A stretch of 34,262 bases of DNA from Clostridia bacterium (GCA_024689165.1 JAILDS010000168.1:1-34262), one strand, 5' to 3'; counted from the stretch's first letter, positions 17,270-26,272 are shown. Numbers and translations are program-made. The notes: generated by a model from the letters alone, not told the origin.

Positions 17270-18615
17270 TACACCCGTCCGACAACGTCGCCATCGGCGC
17301 GGAGGACTTTTACAAATACGCCGTGCGCGACATCCGCGCAGGCGAAAATATAGTCAAATACGGCTTCCCCATAGGCGTCGCGACGGAAGACGTTGCCGCC
17401 GGGGACTGCGTGCATACCCACAACATGAAGACCCGGCTCGGCGGAGAGGCGCGGTTCGAATACCGCCCGGAGTTCGCCTTCCCGGAGCCGGTCGAGCCCC
17501 CCGTTATAGACGCTTACGAGCGGAAAAACGGCGATGTCGGGATAAGGAACGACGTGTGGATCGTCCCCACCGTCGGCTGCGTGAACTCCGTCGCCCTGAA
17601 AGCCGCCGAACGGACGGGCGCCTTCGCCCTGACGCACCCTTACGGCTGCTCGCAGACAGGAAACGACCACGAACGGACGAAAAAGCTGCTCGCGCGGCTC
17701 GCCCTGCACCCCAACGCCGGCGGCGTGCTGATAATGGGACTGGGCTGCGAGAACAACGGTATCGACGCTTTGCGCGCCGCGCTGGGCGACTATGACCACG
17801 ACAGGGTGCTGTTCATGAACTGCCGCGACGAAGCGGACGAGCTTGCCGCTGCCGTCGGTCTCGTTTCAAGGCTCCGGAAAGCCGCCGCGACAGACAGGAG
17901 GACCCCCGTCCCGGTCTCCCGACTGAAGATCGGGCTCAAATGCGGCGGCAGCGACGCCATGAGCGGCATTACGGCGAACCCGCTCGTCGGACGCTTCACC
18001 GACCTTTTCACCGCCATGGGCGGGACCGCCGTTATGACCGAGGTACCGGAGATGTTCGGCGCGGAGGCCGTACTGCTGGGCCGCTGCGTCAACCGGGAGG
18101 TCTTCGACGCCGCCGCGGAAATGATGAATTCCTGGCGCAGGTATTACATTTCGCGCGGCGAGAAGATAAGCGAGAACCCTTCCCCCGGCAACAAAGCCGG
18201 CGGCATTACCACTCTCGAGGAAAAGTCCCTCGGCTGCGTCCAGAAGGGCGGGAGCGCCACGGTGACCGCCGTTGTCGCTTACGGCGAGGCGGCGACCCGG
18301 CCCGGGCTCAACCTCCTGTCCGCCCCCGGCAACGACATCGTATCATCCACGGCCCTCGCCGCGGCGGGCTGCCAGATCATCCTGTTCACCACCGGCCGCG
18401 GGACGCCCTTCGGCTCCGTCGTGCCGACGATAAAGATCGCCTCGAACAGCCGCCTCGCGCAGGATAAGCCCGGCTGGACAGACCTCGACGCGCAGACCGC
18501 GGGGGTCGACGAGCTCGCCCGCCTCGTCTTTGAGACCGCGGAGGGCAGACCTGCGAAAAACGAGCTCGGCGGATACCGCGAGATCGCGATCCTCAAAGAC
18601 GGAGTGACTTTATGA
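17254..18615 (+). CDS. uxaA: Altronate dehydratase
   Basis: UxaA removes water from D-altronate to give 2-keto-3-deoxygluconate. The 453-residue protein shows the N-terminal SAF domain (about residues 1-75, with AAGDCVHTHNMKT) and the large C-terminal UxaA/GarD domain, including GIRNDVWIVPTVGCVN, THPYGCSQTGNDH, MGLGCENN and KCGGSDAMSGITANP (near 228-242). The cysteines in these motifs fit the iron-dependent family. The start is GTG at 17254 with GGAGG 7 bases upstream, inside uxaB. It is followed by the transporter gene after 13 bases. Confidence 0.93.
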   Translation: MELKLIHPSDNVAIGAEDFYKYAVRDIRAGENIVKYGFPIGVATEDVAAGDCVHTHNMKTRLGGEARFEYRPEFAFPEPVEPPVIDAYERKNGDVGIRNDVWIVPTVGCVNSVALKAAERTGAFALTHPYGCSQTGNDHERTKKLLARLALHPNAGGVLIMGLGCENNGIDALRAALGDYDHDRVLFMNCRDEADELAAAVGLVSRLRKAAATDRRTPVPVSRLKIGLKCGGSDAMSGITANPLVGRFTDLFTAMGGTAVMTEVPEMFGAEAVLLGRCVNREVFDAAAEMMNSWRRYYISRGEKISENPSPGNKAGGITTLEEKSLGCVQKGGSATVTAVVAYGEAATRPGLNLLSAPGNDIVSSTALAAAGCQIILFTTGRGTPFGSVVPTIKIASNSRLAQDKPGWTDLDAQTAGVDELARLVFETAEGRPAKNELGGYREIAILKDGVTL

Positions 18616-18628
18616 AGAGGGAAACCAC

Positions 18629-20128
18629 ATGACCACCGGAACCGACAGGCCCGTCGACGTCCGGCTCGACGCGGAGGCTATGGAATACGTCCGCGAAAAC
18701 AGGCGCTACGTCCCCCGCAGGGAGGTCGTGGCGTACATTCTGTTCGACGTGGCGCAGACCTTCCCGCTCGACGCGTACGCCGACATCAAGGAGAGGTTCA
18801 ACCTTGACGTCCTGCACGTGTCGCTGGCGCTGAAAAAATACGTCGACCTCTTCGGCGGGATCTGGGACGCTGTCAACGACGTCCTCATCGGCGGGATAGT
18901 CGACAGGACCCGCACGCGCTGGGGCAAGTTCAAGCCCTACCTCGTCGCGCTGGCTATACCTGGCACGATAGGCTCGTGCCTCTACTGGCTGATGCCGCTG
19001 TTCTTCTCTGCGACGGACGAGACGGCTATGGGCAAATTCGCCGCGTTCTTCGCGGTATCGATCATCAACGAGACCGTCGGCACGTTCAGGAGCATAGCCC
19101 GCACCGGGATGCTCGCGACGATCTCGCCACACCCCGTCGAGAGGACGCGGCTGATCACGCTGGCGGAGGTGCTCTCCTTCGGCGACAATGTCCCGAGACT
19201 GCTGATGAGCGGGTTCATCGACCTGATAAACAATAAAAAGATATCCATGTCGATGAAGTCGCTCTACGTCGGCATGGGCAGCTTCGCGACCGTCGCGGCG
19301 GGGCTGATGTCCTTTTATTTCGCCCTCGTCGCGCATGAGCGGATAATCCAGACCCCGGAGCCGCCTCAGCTGAAGCAGTCCCTGCGGGCGCTCGTCCACA
19401 ACAAGCCCATGCTGCTGATAACGCTGTCCGAGTTCCTGGGCTCGTTCTCGCTGTCCACCGGCATGACGAACTACTACATAGACGTCCTCGGCAGCGCTTC
19501 GATAAAGCTGATCGTCGGCATCCCGGGCGGCTTCGTCTCGACCCCGTCCTACGCGTGGGTGCCGTGGATGCGGCGGAAATTCCAGACGCGGACCCTGTGG
19601 ATACTCGGCGCCATGAGCAGCGACGCGCTGATGTTCCTCGTTTTCCTGTTCGGCTCCATAGGCGGCGTCACGCACGGGCTGTACAAAAAGATCGTCCCGA
19701 TGATCGTTGCCATCACCATCCAGGAAACGCTGGCAATGGTGTTCTGGGGCGTGAGGAAGGTCATCCCGCAGGAGATGTTCAACGAGGCGATGGACTACGG
19801 CGAATGGAAGAACGGCTACCGCAACGAGGGCATGATGAGCGTCATCAGGGGCCTCGCGGCGAAGTTCGTGTCCACCTTCGGGCAGACGATCAAGACCTGG
19901 CTGATGGACAAAATGGGCTACGACCAGCAGGCGGGCTTCCTCGGGCAGACCGACAGGACGAAATACTATCTTTTCGCCATGGCGACCGCGCTGCCGTTCG
20001 CGTCCAACCTGCTGTCGCTCATTCCGAAGCTGCTGTACGACCTCGGCGGCAAAAAGCGCGACCTTATGTACGCCGAGCTCCTCGCCCGCCGGGAGGAGGC
20101 CGGAGCTCAGGCCGGAAGACAGGACTGA
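18629..20128 (+). CDS. GPH-family sugar:cation symporter, probably for hexuronates
   Basis: A 499-residue membrane transporter of the glycoside-pentoside-hexuronide:cation (MelB-like) branch of the major facilitator superfamily. The signature between helices 2 and 3 is clear: WDAVNDVLIGGIVD followed by RTRTRWGKFKPYL at about residues 92-104. About twelve hydrophobic segments can be seen. The N-terminus has a 30-residue hydrophilic extension. AGAGGG lies ahead of the ATG. As third gene behind uxaB and uxaA it most likely brings in galacturonate or oligogalacturonides together with a cation; the exact substrate is an inference from context. No uxaC, kdgK or kdgA is in the window. Confidence 0.87.
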   Translation: MTTGTDRPVDVRLDAEAMEYVRENRRYVPRREVVAYILFDVAQTFPLDAYADIKERFNLDVLHVSLALKKYVDLFGGIWDAVNDVLIGGIVDRTRTRWGKFKPYLVALAIPGTIGSCLYWLMPLFFSATDETAMGKFAAFFAVSIINETVGTFRSIARTGMLATISPHPVERTRLITLAEVLSFGDNVPRLLMSGFIDLINNKKISMSMKSLYVGMGSFATVAAGLMSFYFALVAHERIIQTPEPPQLKQSLRALVHNKPMLLITLSEFLGSFSLSTGMTNYYIDVLGSASIKLIVGIPGGFVSTPSYAWVPWMRRKFQTRTLWILGAMSSDALMFLVFLFGSIGGVTHGLYKKIVPMIVAITIQETLAMVFWGVRKVIPQEMFNEAMDYGEWKNGYRNEGMMSVIRGLAAKFVSTFGQTIKTWLMDKMGYDQQAGFLGQTDRTKYYLFAMATALPFASNLLSLIPKLLYDLGGKKRDLMYAELLARREEAGAQAGRQD

Positions 20129-20142
20129 AAAAGCACAGAGAT

Positions 20143-20446
20143 ACGCCCCCGCCGAAAGGGCGTGCAACTCAGGGATTTAACAGACTCAAAAAATATCTTT
20201 CAGCGTAATACTTCGTTAAAAAACTCGAAATACATAAAGTATTTCTGCGTTTGTTGCCTCGTCTAACGCTGAAATCCGATTTTTTGAGTTGCAAAGCAAT
20301 TCCGAAACAGATATTTTTTAGGCAGTACGATGAAAAAAACAGGAGCAAGGCTGGCGCCTTGCCCTGTTTTTTGAAGAAGTAATGTCAAAAAAGAGCGTTT
20401 CGGAATCTATTAAATCCCTGAGTTGCACGCCCTAGGGCGGGGGCGT
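20143..20446. repeat. 304-bp inverted-repeat element with two internal stem arms between convergent genes
   Basis: The outer repeats are 20143-20184 and 20406-20446, about 41 bp, almost identical (differences only around GCCGAAAGG versus GCCCTAGGG and one base near the inner end). Arm A pairs 20184-20207 with 20264-20289 (ACTCAAAAAAT and TTTCAGCGT shared) and carries an inner hairpin GAAATAC/GTATTTC (20227-20245). Arm B pairs ATTCCGAAAC (20299-20308) with GTTTCGGAAT (20397-20406) and carries a bidirectional terminator hairpin (20334-20372). It fills nearly the whole spacer between the transporter and ABC genes. No ORF and no target duplication are evident. It is MITE-like by structure. Confidence 0.65.
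20334..20372. terminator. Bidirectional terminator between convergent operons
   Basis: A-run, CAGG and CAAGG paired with CCTTG and CCTG, then T-run. The symmetry lets it end transcription of both the uronate operon (plus) and the ABC exporter operon (minus). It forms the tip of arm B of the inverted-repeat element. Confidence 0.8.
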
Positions 20447-20460
20447 TGTTCGTTCAGTTC

Positions 20461-22347
20461 TCAGCTCGCCTCTTCTTCCTCGGGCGGGATGCCTCCGGTG
20501 TACTGGCTGAGGTACAGGCTCGCGTAATATCCGTTCCTCGCGAGAAGCTCGTCGTGCGTGCCCTGCTCGACTATCGTGCCCTTCCTCATGACAAGTATCG
20601 TGTCGGCGTTCCTGATCGTCGACAGCCTGTGCGCGATAACGAAGCTCGTCCTGCCCTTCATGAGGGCGGACATGGCCTCCTGAATATTGAGCTCGGTCCT
20701 CGTGTCGACGGAGCTCGTCGCCTCGTCGAGGATCAGTATGGCGGGGTCTGCGAGAATGGCGCGGGCGATGGTCAGCAGCTGTCTCTGCCCCTGCGACAGG
20801 TTCGAGCCGTCCTCGTCGAGGACCGTATCGTAACCCTTTTCGAGAGCCGTGATGAAATCATGCGCCTCCGCCGTCCTCGCGGCAAGCTCTATCTCCTCGT
20901 CCGTCGCGTCGGGCCGGGCGTAGGCTATGTTCTCTTTGATAGTGCCCCTGAACAGCCACGTGTCCTGCAGCACCATGCCGGTGTTCCTGCGCAGCTCGTC
21001 GCGGGACATCCTCGCGATATCCTTCGAGTCGATATATATATGCCCGGCGTCGACCTCGTAGAAACGCATCAGCAGGTTGACTATGGTCGTCTTGCCGGAG
21101 CCGGTGGGCCCGACGATAGCGGTGAGCGAGCCCGGCACGGCGTGGATGTTGAGGTCCTTTATCAGGGGCTTGTCCGGCGTGTATGAAAAATCGACGTGCT
21201 CGAACCTGACGTCGCCGACGGCGCGGCCGAGCGTCAGCTCCGTCACCTCGGGCGTCTGCTCCTCCTCGTCCATGAACTCGAACACGCGCTCCGCGCTGGC
21301 GAGGGTCGACTGGATGGAGTTTATCAGCTTCGAAATGTTGATTATAGGCGAAGAGAAATAGGACGAGTACTGGGAATAGGCGGTGATGCCGCCGATCGTG
21401 ATCCTGCCCCTGAAAAGGCAGACCGCGCCGACGAAGAAGATGCCGAGGAAATCGACGTCTTTAATGACGGTGAGTATCGGGTTGATGACGCCGGAAATGA
21501 TGTTCGCCTCGCGCCCTGCGTAACGGAGGTTGTCGTTGATCTCGTCGAACTCCTCGACGCTCTTTTTTTCATGCCCGAAAATGCGCACGATGTTGTGCCC
21601 CGTGTACATCTCCTCGATATGGCCGTTGAGGTCGCCCATGGTGTTCCAGTAGCGTTTGAACCAGACCTTCGAAAGTCTTGAGATACCGAAGGAGATGGCG
21701 GCGGAAACGGGCACGAAGGCGATCGATACGACCGTCATCTGCCACACTCCCGTCCAGAGCATCATGACCAGAGCACCGACGCACTGGACGGCGTTCGTAA
21801 GAACGGTTATCAGCGACGACTGAAGACCCTGAGACACGTTCTCGATGTCGTTGGTCATGCGGCTCATGACCTCGCCCTTTGTGGTGGAGTCGTAGAATTT
21901 CAGCGGTAGCAGCGACAGCTTGGCGTTGAGGTTTTCCCTCAGAGAGCAGACCAGCTTCTGCGAAACGCCGGCAGCGACCCACTCACGTATGAACGTGAAC
22001 AGAGAGGACAGGCCGAAATACAGCGCGACCTTGTTAAGCGGCGTCAGAAGCGCGCCGAAATCGGCGGGCTGCCCCGAAAGCCGCACCCGGACCTGCTCGG
22101 TCAGAGCGTCGACGACGTCGCCCATGACGTCGGGCGTGTAAACGTTCATCAGCGTCGACGCTATCGCGGCGAGGACGACGATGCTCATCGGGAAAGCCTG
22201 GGGTTTTATGAGGCCGAGGAAGCGGACGAGCGTTTTGCCGGTGTTCTTGACCTTGCTTTTGCCGTCGTCGGGGTTCTTGCGGTAAGCGGCGTATTTGCTC
22301 GAGGAATACCGCTGCTCCATGATCTGCTTCTTTTCGCTGCGGGTCAT
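20461..22347 (-). CDS. ABC exporter half-transporter (permease fused to ATPase), catalytic-site subunit
   Basis: A 628-residue half transporter with six membrane segments (about 45-330) and one nucleotide-binding domain. Walker A GPTGSGKT is at 413-420, signature LSQGQ at 517-521, Walker B LILDEATSS with catalytic Glu542, and the switch His573 in AHRLS. All ATP hydrolysis residues are intact, but the signature motif departs from LSGGQ. It starts with ATG overlapping the stop of the preceding gene by four bases (ATGA), so the two subunits are made together. Best explained as one half of a heterodimeric multidrug or lipid exporter like LmrCD or TM287/288. The cargo is unknown. Confidence 0.92.
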   Translation of the reverse strand: MTRSEKKQIMEQRYSSSKYAAYRKNPDDGKSKVKNTGKTLVRFLGLIKPQAFPMSIVVLAAIASTLMNVYTPDVMGDVVDALTEQVRVRLSGQPADFGALLTPLNKVALYFGLSSLFTFIREWVAAGVSQKLVCSLRENLNAKLSLLPLKFYDSTTKGEVMSRMTNDIENVSQGLQSSLITVLTNAVQCVGALVMMLWTGVWQMTVVSIAFVPVSAAISFGISRLSKVWFKRYWNTMGDLNGHIEEMYTGHNIVRIFGHEKKSVEEFDEINDNLRYAGREANIISGVINPILTVIKDVDFLGIFFVGAVCLFRGRITIGGITAYSQYSSYFSSPIINISKLINSIQSTLASAERVFEFMDEEEQTPEVTELTLGRAVGDVRFEHVDFSYTPDKPLIKDLNIHAVPGSLTAIVGPTGSGKTTIVNLLMRFYEVDAGHIYIDSKDIARMSRDELRRNTGMVLQDTWLFRGTIKENIAYARPDATDEEIELAARTAEAHDFITALEKGYDTVLDEDGSNLSQGQRQLLTIARAILADPAILILDEATSSVDTRTELNIQEAMSALMKGRTSFVIAHRLSTIRNADTILVMRKGTIVEQGTHDELLARNGYYASLYLSQYTGGIPPEEEEAS

Positions 22348-24509
22348 GCGCTCACCCCCGATCCGAGCTGGCTTATTGCTATGGAACGGTACAGCTCGCA
22401 GGTATCGAGCAGCTCCTCATGCCTGCCGCAGGCGATTATGGAGCCCTTGTCCATGACGATTATCCTGTCCGCGTCCATGATGGTGCCTATCCTCTGAGCG
22501 ACGAGGATGATGTTCGATTCGCTCAGGTACGCCTTTATGCTCGCCCTGAGCCTTGCGTCGGTCGCGAGGTCGAGGGCCGAAAAGCTGTCGTCGAAAATGT
22601 ATATCTCGGCCTGCTTTACGACGGCGCGAGCTATGGCGAGCCGCTGACGCTGCCCTCCCGAGAAGTTCGTGCCGCCCTGGCTGACGAGGCTGTCGAGCCC
22701 GTCCGGCAGAGCCGCAACGAAGCTCTTAGCCTGCGCGATCTCGAGAGCGCGCCAGATCTCCGCGTCCGAGGCGTCCTCCTTGCCGAAACGGATATTGTCG
22801 CGTATGGTGCCGCTGAACAGGAACGCCTTCTGCGGGATGTAGGCGATCTTTTTCTGAAGCTCGTCGAAGGCGATGTCCCTGACGTTGACCCCGTCTATGA
22901 GCACTTCGCCCTCGGTCGCGTCGTAAAGCCGCGGAATAAGGCTTATAACGGTCGATTTGCCGCAGCCGGTGCCGCCTATGAGAGCGGTCGTCTCGCCGTG
23001 CCTGCAGCTGAAGCTGACGCTGTTGAGCGCGGCGCGCGATTCGGTGGTTATCTCGTCGTCCGCATCGCTGCCGGGAGTGTAGACCGGCTCGGCGACGCCC
23101 TTAGGCGGCGCGGAGCCTCCGGGCAGGCTCATGCCTCCGGCAAAAGAGCCCGTCTTGCCCGACACCGGGCCGTCCGCGGACCTGCCGGATACGGCGGGTT
23201 CGTTCTTTTCTGCCTCGGCGCGTTTCTTTTCCTCGCGCGCCTCCGCCTTAAGTCTGCGCTCCTGCTGCTTCCTCTCCCGGATCAGCTTCTTGCGCTCCTT
23301 ATCGGTAAGGTTCGCGTCGTTTTCGGGGCGGTCGGAGTCGTCTATCCCCATGAATTTCGACAGCTTGGCTATCGCCTTATTGTCCTTGGACCTGTCGTCC
23401 TTTATTGCTTCCTTGTACCTGAACACGACGTTCCTGAACTCGACCGAGCCGTCGCAGACGGTCGGGGTCACGGGGTTCTCGCTCTCGACGACGTCGCTCT
23501 TCGCCTCAAGCACGGTGTTTATACGCCGCGCCGATACCTGCGCCCTCGGGAAAGACCCGACGATCGCTATGACCTGGGCTATCGCCATCATGACCATCAT
23601 GAAATACGACAGGAACGCCGTCAGGCTGCCTATCGTCTCGGCTATCTTCGTCTGCTCGGCGGCTATGGCCGGGTCGAGGGCGTTTATCCCTTTGAGCACC
23701 CGGTAAAGGAGCAGAATGACGATGCCGTAGATTATGACGACAAGGAACGGCATGAGCAGCGACAGTATCCTCGCGGCCTTGAGGGCGTAACCCGTGAGGA
23801 TGAGGTTCGTCTTATTGAAATCCCTGTCCGTGTCCTCCGTCTTCCTGAAAGCGCGTATGACCCTGATGCCGGAGATCTTTTCGCGCAGGATACGGTTGAG
23901 CCTGTCGAGCTGCTTCTGTATCCTCAGGAACATGGGTGAGATGAACTTGAAGAATACGAGCAGTATTATCAGGAATACAGGGATGATCGCGAGTATGGTG
24001 CCCGCGAGGTTCGGGGCGGTGACGAAGACCATGACGAGGCCGCCGATGAGCAGCACCGGCACGGACAGCACGTTGCGCAGCGTGGTCAGGACAACCTCGT
24101 GTATATTGCTGACGTCGGAGGTCGTGCGGGTTATCAGGGACGCCACGCCTATCCTGTCTATGTCGCTCTGCCCCAGCGACGAGACCTTGCGGAACATCAT
24201 GGAGCGAAGGGCTTTTGAATAGTTGGTGGACACGACCGTTGAAAAATATGTGTTGCACAGGCCGAACACGCAGGAAACGAGCGCCGCGGCGACTATCACG
24301 GCGGAATAGACGTAAAAATCATGCGGCAGCGCTTCGGCGACCGGCCCCGTATAGGTCGGGTCGGGCGTGATATTCTGCGTGATCTCCGTAACGAGGTTCT
24401 TGCTCATTATCGGAGTTATCATGCTCAGCACCGTTGAAGACAGCATAAAAATCAGCGAAAGCACCAGCTCGCGTCTGAACGGTCTGAGAAGAGACAGTAT
24501 TTTTTTCAT
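22344..24509 (-). CDS. ABC exporter half-transporter with degenerate ATP site and a large insertion
   Basis: A 721-residue half transporter. Six membrane segments lie at about 15-330. In the ATPase domain Walker A GGTGCGKS is at 512-519, the signature FSGGQ at 617-621, and Walker B reads IYIFDDSFSALD, with Asp in place of the catalytic Glu. The switch histidine is Gln (VAQRIGTI). Such a non-hydrolysing site is normal in one member of heterodimeric exporters. Odd is an insertion of about 120 residues (367-490) between the first two strands of the ATPase domain. It is highly charged, with a likely coiled coil KERKKLIRERKQQERR and following EAREEKKRAEAEKNE, then a glycine/serine/proline-rich stretch. 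The ribosome site is weak. First gene of a two-gene operon. Confidence 0.92.
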   Translation of the reverse strand: MKKILSLLRPFRRELVLSLIFMLSSTVLSMITPIMSKNLVTEITQNITPDPTYTGPVAEALPHDFYVYSAVIVAAALVSCVFGLCNTYFSTVVSTNYSKALRSMMFRKVSSLGQSDIDRIGVASLITRTTSDVSNIHEVVLTTLRNVLSVPVLLIGGLVMVFVTAPNLAGTILAIIPVFLIILLVFFKFISPMFLRIQKQLDRLNRILREKISGIRVIRAFRKTEDTDRDFNKTNLILTGYALKAARILSLLMPFLVVIIYGIVILLLYRVLKGINALDPAIAAEQTKIAETIGSLTAFLSYFMMVMMAIAQVIAIVGSFPRAQVSARRINTVLEAKSDVVESENPVTPTVCDGSVEFRNVVFRYKEAIKDDRSKDNKAIAKLSKFMGIDDSDRPENDANLTDKERKKLIRERKQQERRLKAEAREEKKRAEAEKNEPAVSGRSADGPVSGKTGSFAGGMSLPGGSAPPKGVAEPVYTPGSDADDEITTESRAALNSVSFSCRHGETTALIGGTGCGKSTVISLIPRLYDATEGEVLIDGVNVRDIAFDELQKKIAYIPQKAFLFSGTIRDNIRFGKEDASDAEIWRALEIAQAKSFVAALPDGLDSLVSQGGTNFSGGQRQRLAIARAVVKQAEIYIFDDSFSALDLATDARLRASIKAYLSESNIILVAQRIGTIMDADRIIVMDKGSIIACGRHEELLDTCELYRSIAISQLGSGVSA

Positions 24510-24638
24510 TTATGAATCGCCGGGGATCAGCAAGGCGTCCTTTCGGTGGATTGGCGGGAACCGTCCCGGGAAGAGTCCGCTGCGGCGCTTTCTCCGGAGA
24601 CGGAGCGTTCAGGGCGCATGAGCGAATACCCGGACGTT

Positions 24639-24667
24639 ATTCTAACATTTGGCGGCGCGTTTTTCAA
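24639..24667 (-). promoter_or_regulatory. Promoter of the ABC exporter operon
   Basis: On the minus strand TTGAAA (24662-24667) and TAGAAT (24639-24644) are 17 bases apart, with TGT ahead of the -10 box. The leader of about 120 bases (24510-24632) shows no clear riboswitch or ORF. The 24510-24826 gap otherwise holds only the two divergent promoters. Confidence 0.65.
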
Positions 24668-24729
24668 CCGGAACGTGCAAATCTTTGAAATGTTAAGATT
24701 TTCTTTTGACAATGTTAATAATTCCGTGA

Positions 24730-24758
24730 TTGACAAGCGCTCTTTGTGCGATTATAAT
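24730..24758 (+). promoter_or_regulatory. Consensus promoter of the two secreted-protein genes
   Basis: TTGACA (24730-24735) and TATAAT (24753-24758) match consensus with a 17-base spacer. It predicts strong expression of the gene at 24827 after a leader of about 60 bases. Confidence 0.85.
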
Positions 24759-24826
24759 CTAAGCACAAGAAACGGCTAACCGCTGGCGGCCAGACGCCGA
24801 CAGCCGACTATTTGGAGGGAATAACC

Positions 24827-26122
24827 ATGAAAAAAACTCTCGCTGTACTTCTGAGCATCCTCATGCTCATAGGTTGCGCCCCGATCGTTTTCGCGACGGA
24901 CTATAACCGCACCACCGATTTTACTTCCAACTTCACTCTTCAGGAAGGAAGCTCTCTCACCATCCCGTCCGGCGCGATGGTCCACATCGCCAGCGGCGTC
25001 ACTGTGACGATCAACTCCGGCTCGGGCATGATCGTTTCGGGCACGCTCATCGTCAACGCAGGCGGTAAGCTCGTCGTCAAGGGCAACGCCACCGTCTCCG
25101 GCACTCTTCAGAACAACGGCACCGTCACCGGAACCGCCAACATCAATACGGTCAACAACGGCACTTTCCTTCACAGGGTGGACCTTTCGGCGTATTCCGA
25201 CACTAACGAGTTCGGCGAGGGCCTTCTTGCCGTCTCCTACGACGTCTGCGAGGATCTCGACCCCGAGTCCTTCCAGTTCACCAGCGTCTCCTCCGTCGGC
25301 GGCTACGTCAACGTCCCTCACGGCCAGTACATCGTCGTGAAGGCTCACCTGAACGACTCTTACCTTTACAGCTTCAACGCGAAGTACGGCGCCAACGGCT
25401 TTGACGACGCGAGAGAGGCCGTCTACTTCAACGGCGCGGAGATGCAGTACACCGGCACGTCCCACAACGTCGACGGCTACACCGACACTTCGTTCGAGGA
25501 CTATCACGGCCACTACATCAAGGTCGGCGCCTCCGGAACAGTGTCTTATCAGCCCATCTCCATGGACAGCGCCTACAAAAACGCCCCCGCAAAGTACTTC
25601 ACCTCCCGTCTTACCCGCTACACCGTCCTTCTTCCTTCCAAGGATGAGGCTTACACCGTCCAGGCGACCAACGGCGCCACCGGCGCAGTCGAGGTCAAGG
25701 CGGGCGACTCCATCAGCTTCATGGTGAAGGTCGGCGCCGATTATTCGCAGAGCGACTTCAGGGTCTACGCTTACGACTCCCTCAAGTGGGTCGACGCGAC
25801 CACCGATGAGATCATCGCGACCGCTTCGGGCGACGGCTCCACCGGCGTCGTGCAGTTCGAGAACGGCAACGACTCCTTCGGCTACAACGAGAAGACCGGC
25901 ATGTACACCATCAAGAACGTACAGAGCAACTACAAGGTCATCGTCGTCGGCGTCATCGCCAACAAATACGTTGACATCTTCCAGAGCGTCATCGACCTTA
26001 TCCAGAGGCTTTTCAACACCTTCAAGGACGTTTTTGAGCAGTTCGCAAACGCGCTGAGCTCACTGGGCATCAGCTTCGGCGGCAACACCGAGCCCGCGGA
26101 GGATACCGGCGCGGAAGGCTGA
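24827..26122 (+). CDS. Secreted repeat protein with C-terminal amphipathic helix, function unknown
   Basis: A 431-residue exported protein. The ATG at 24827 follows TTGGAGGG closely; a TTG five codons upstream is part of that ribosome site. The signal peptide contains LIGC at 14-17, which could be a lipobox, but a cut after VFA (21-23) is equally possible. Residues 35-115 are short beta-strand repeats rich in Gly, Val, Thr and Asn (GVTVTINSGSGMIVSG, GKLVVKGNATVSG), like a right-handed beta helix or bactofilin/adhesin repeat. Residues 120-380 have no motif known to me. Residues 384-405 form an amphipathic helix (IFQSVIDLIQRLFNTF) followed by a flexible acidic tail. The helix resembles the tail of the giant protein at 9477. 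Driven by a consensus promoter. A surface or matrix role is inferred. Confidence 0.75.
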   Translation: MKKTLAVLLSILMLIGCAPIVFATDYNRTTDFTSNFTLQEGSSLTIPSGAMVHIASGVTVTINSGSGMIVSGTLIVNAGGKLVVKGNATVSGTLQNNGTVTGTANINTVNNGTFLHRVDLSAYSDTNEFGEGLLAVSYDVCEDLDPESFQFTSVSSVGGYVNVPHGQYIVVKAHLNDSYLYSFNAKYGANGFDDAREAVYFNGAEMQYTGTSHNVDGYTDTSFEDYHGHYIKVGASGTVSYQPISMDSAYKNAPAKYFTSRLTRYTVLLPSKDEAYTVQATNGATGAVEVKAGDSISFMVKVGADYSQSDFRVYAYDSLKWVDATTDEIIATASGDGSTGVVQFENGNDSFGYNEKTGMYTIKNVQSNYKVIVVGVIANKYVDIFQSVIDLIQRLFNTFKDVFEQFANALSSLGISFGGNTEPAEDTGAEG

Positions 26123-26185
26123 GTCCCGTCTCTGTTGAAGATAGAGTCCATTAACCCAATAAAGCGTCAGACTTGACGGCATTCC

Positions 26186-26249
26186 GCGGTCAGCAGTCAG
26201 CGGACAGCATACGGATCCGGGTGCTGACCGCTGAGCGCTGACCGCTTTT
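26186..26249 (+). terminator. Long hairpin between the two secreted-protein genes
   Basis: GCGGTCAGC (26186-26194), AGCGG (26199-26203) and CAGC (26205-26208) pair with GCTG (26223-26226), CCGCT (26228-26232) and GCTGACCGC (26237-26245); TTTTA follows. It can end or attenuate transcription before the next gene, or protect the upstream message. The repeated GTCAGC units also suggest a dispersed palindromic repeat. Confidence 0.6.
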
Positions 26250-26272
26250 ACTCTAACAAGGAGATTCATACT

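Noticed and set aside
18593-20167. A 524-codon minus-strand frame opposite the GPH transporter
   Set aside because: The plus strand encodes the transporter with its signature motif; the opposite frame is rich in His/Arg/Gln/Glu and has no support.
22419-23939. A 506-codon plus-strand frame opposite the ABC exporter
   Set aside because: Antisense to a protein with all ABC motifs; no ribosome site and no recognisable domain.
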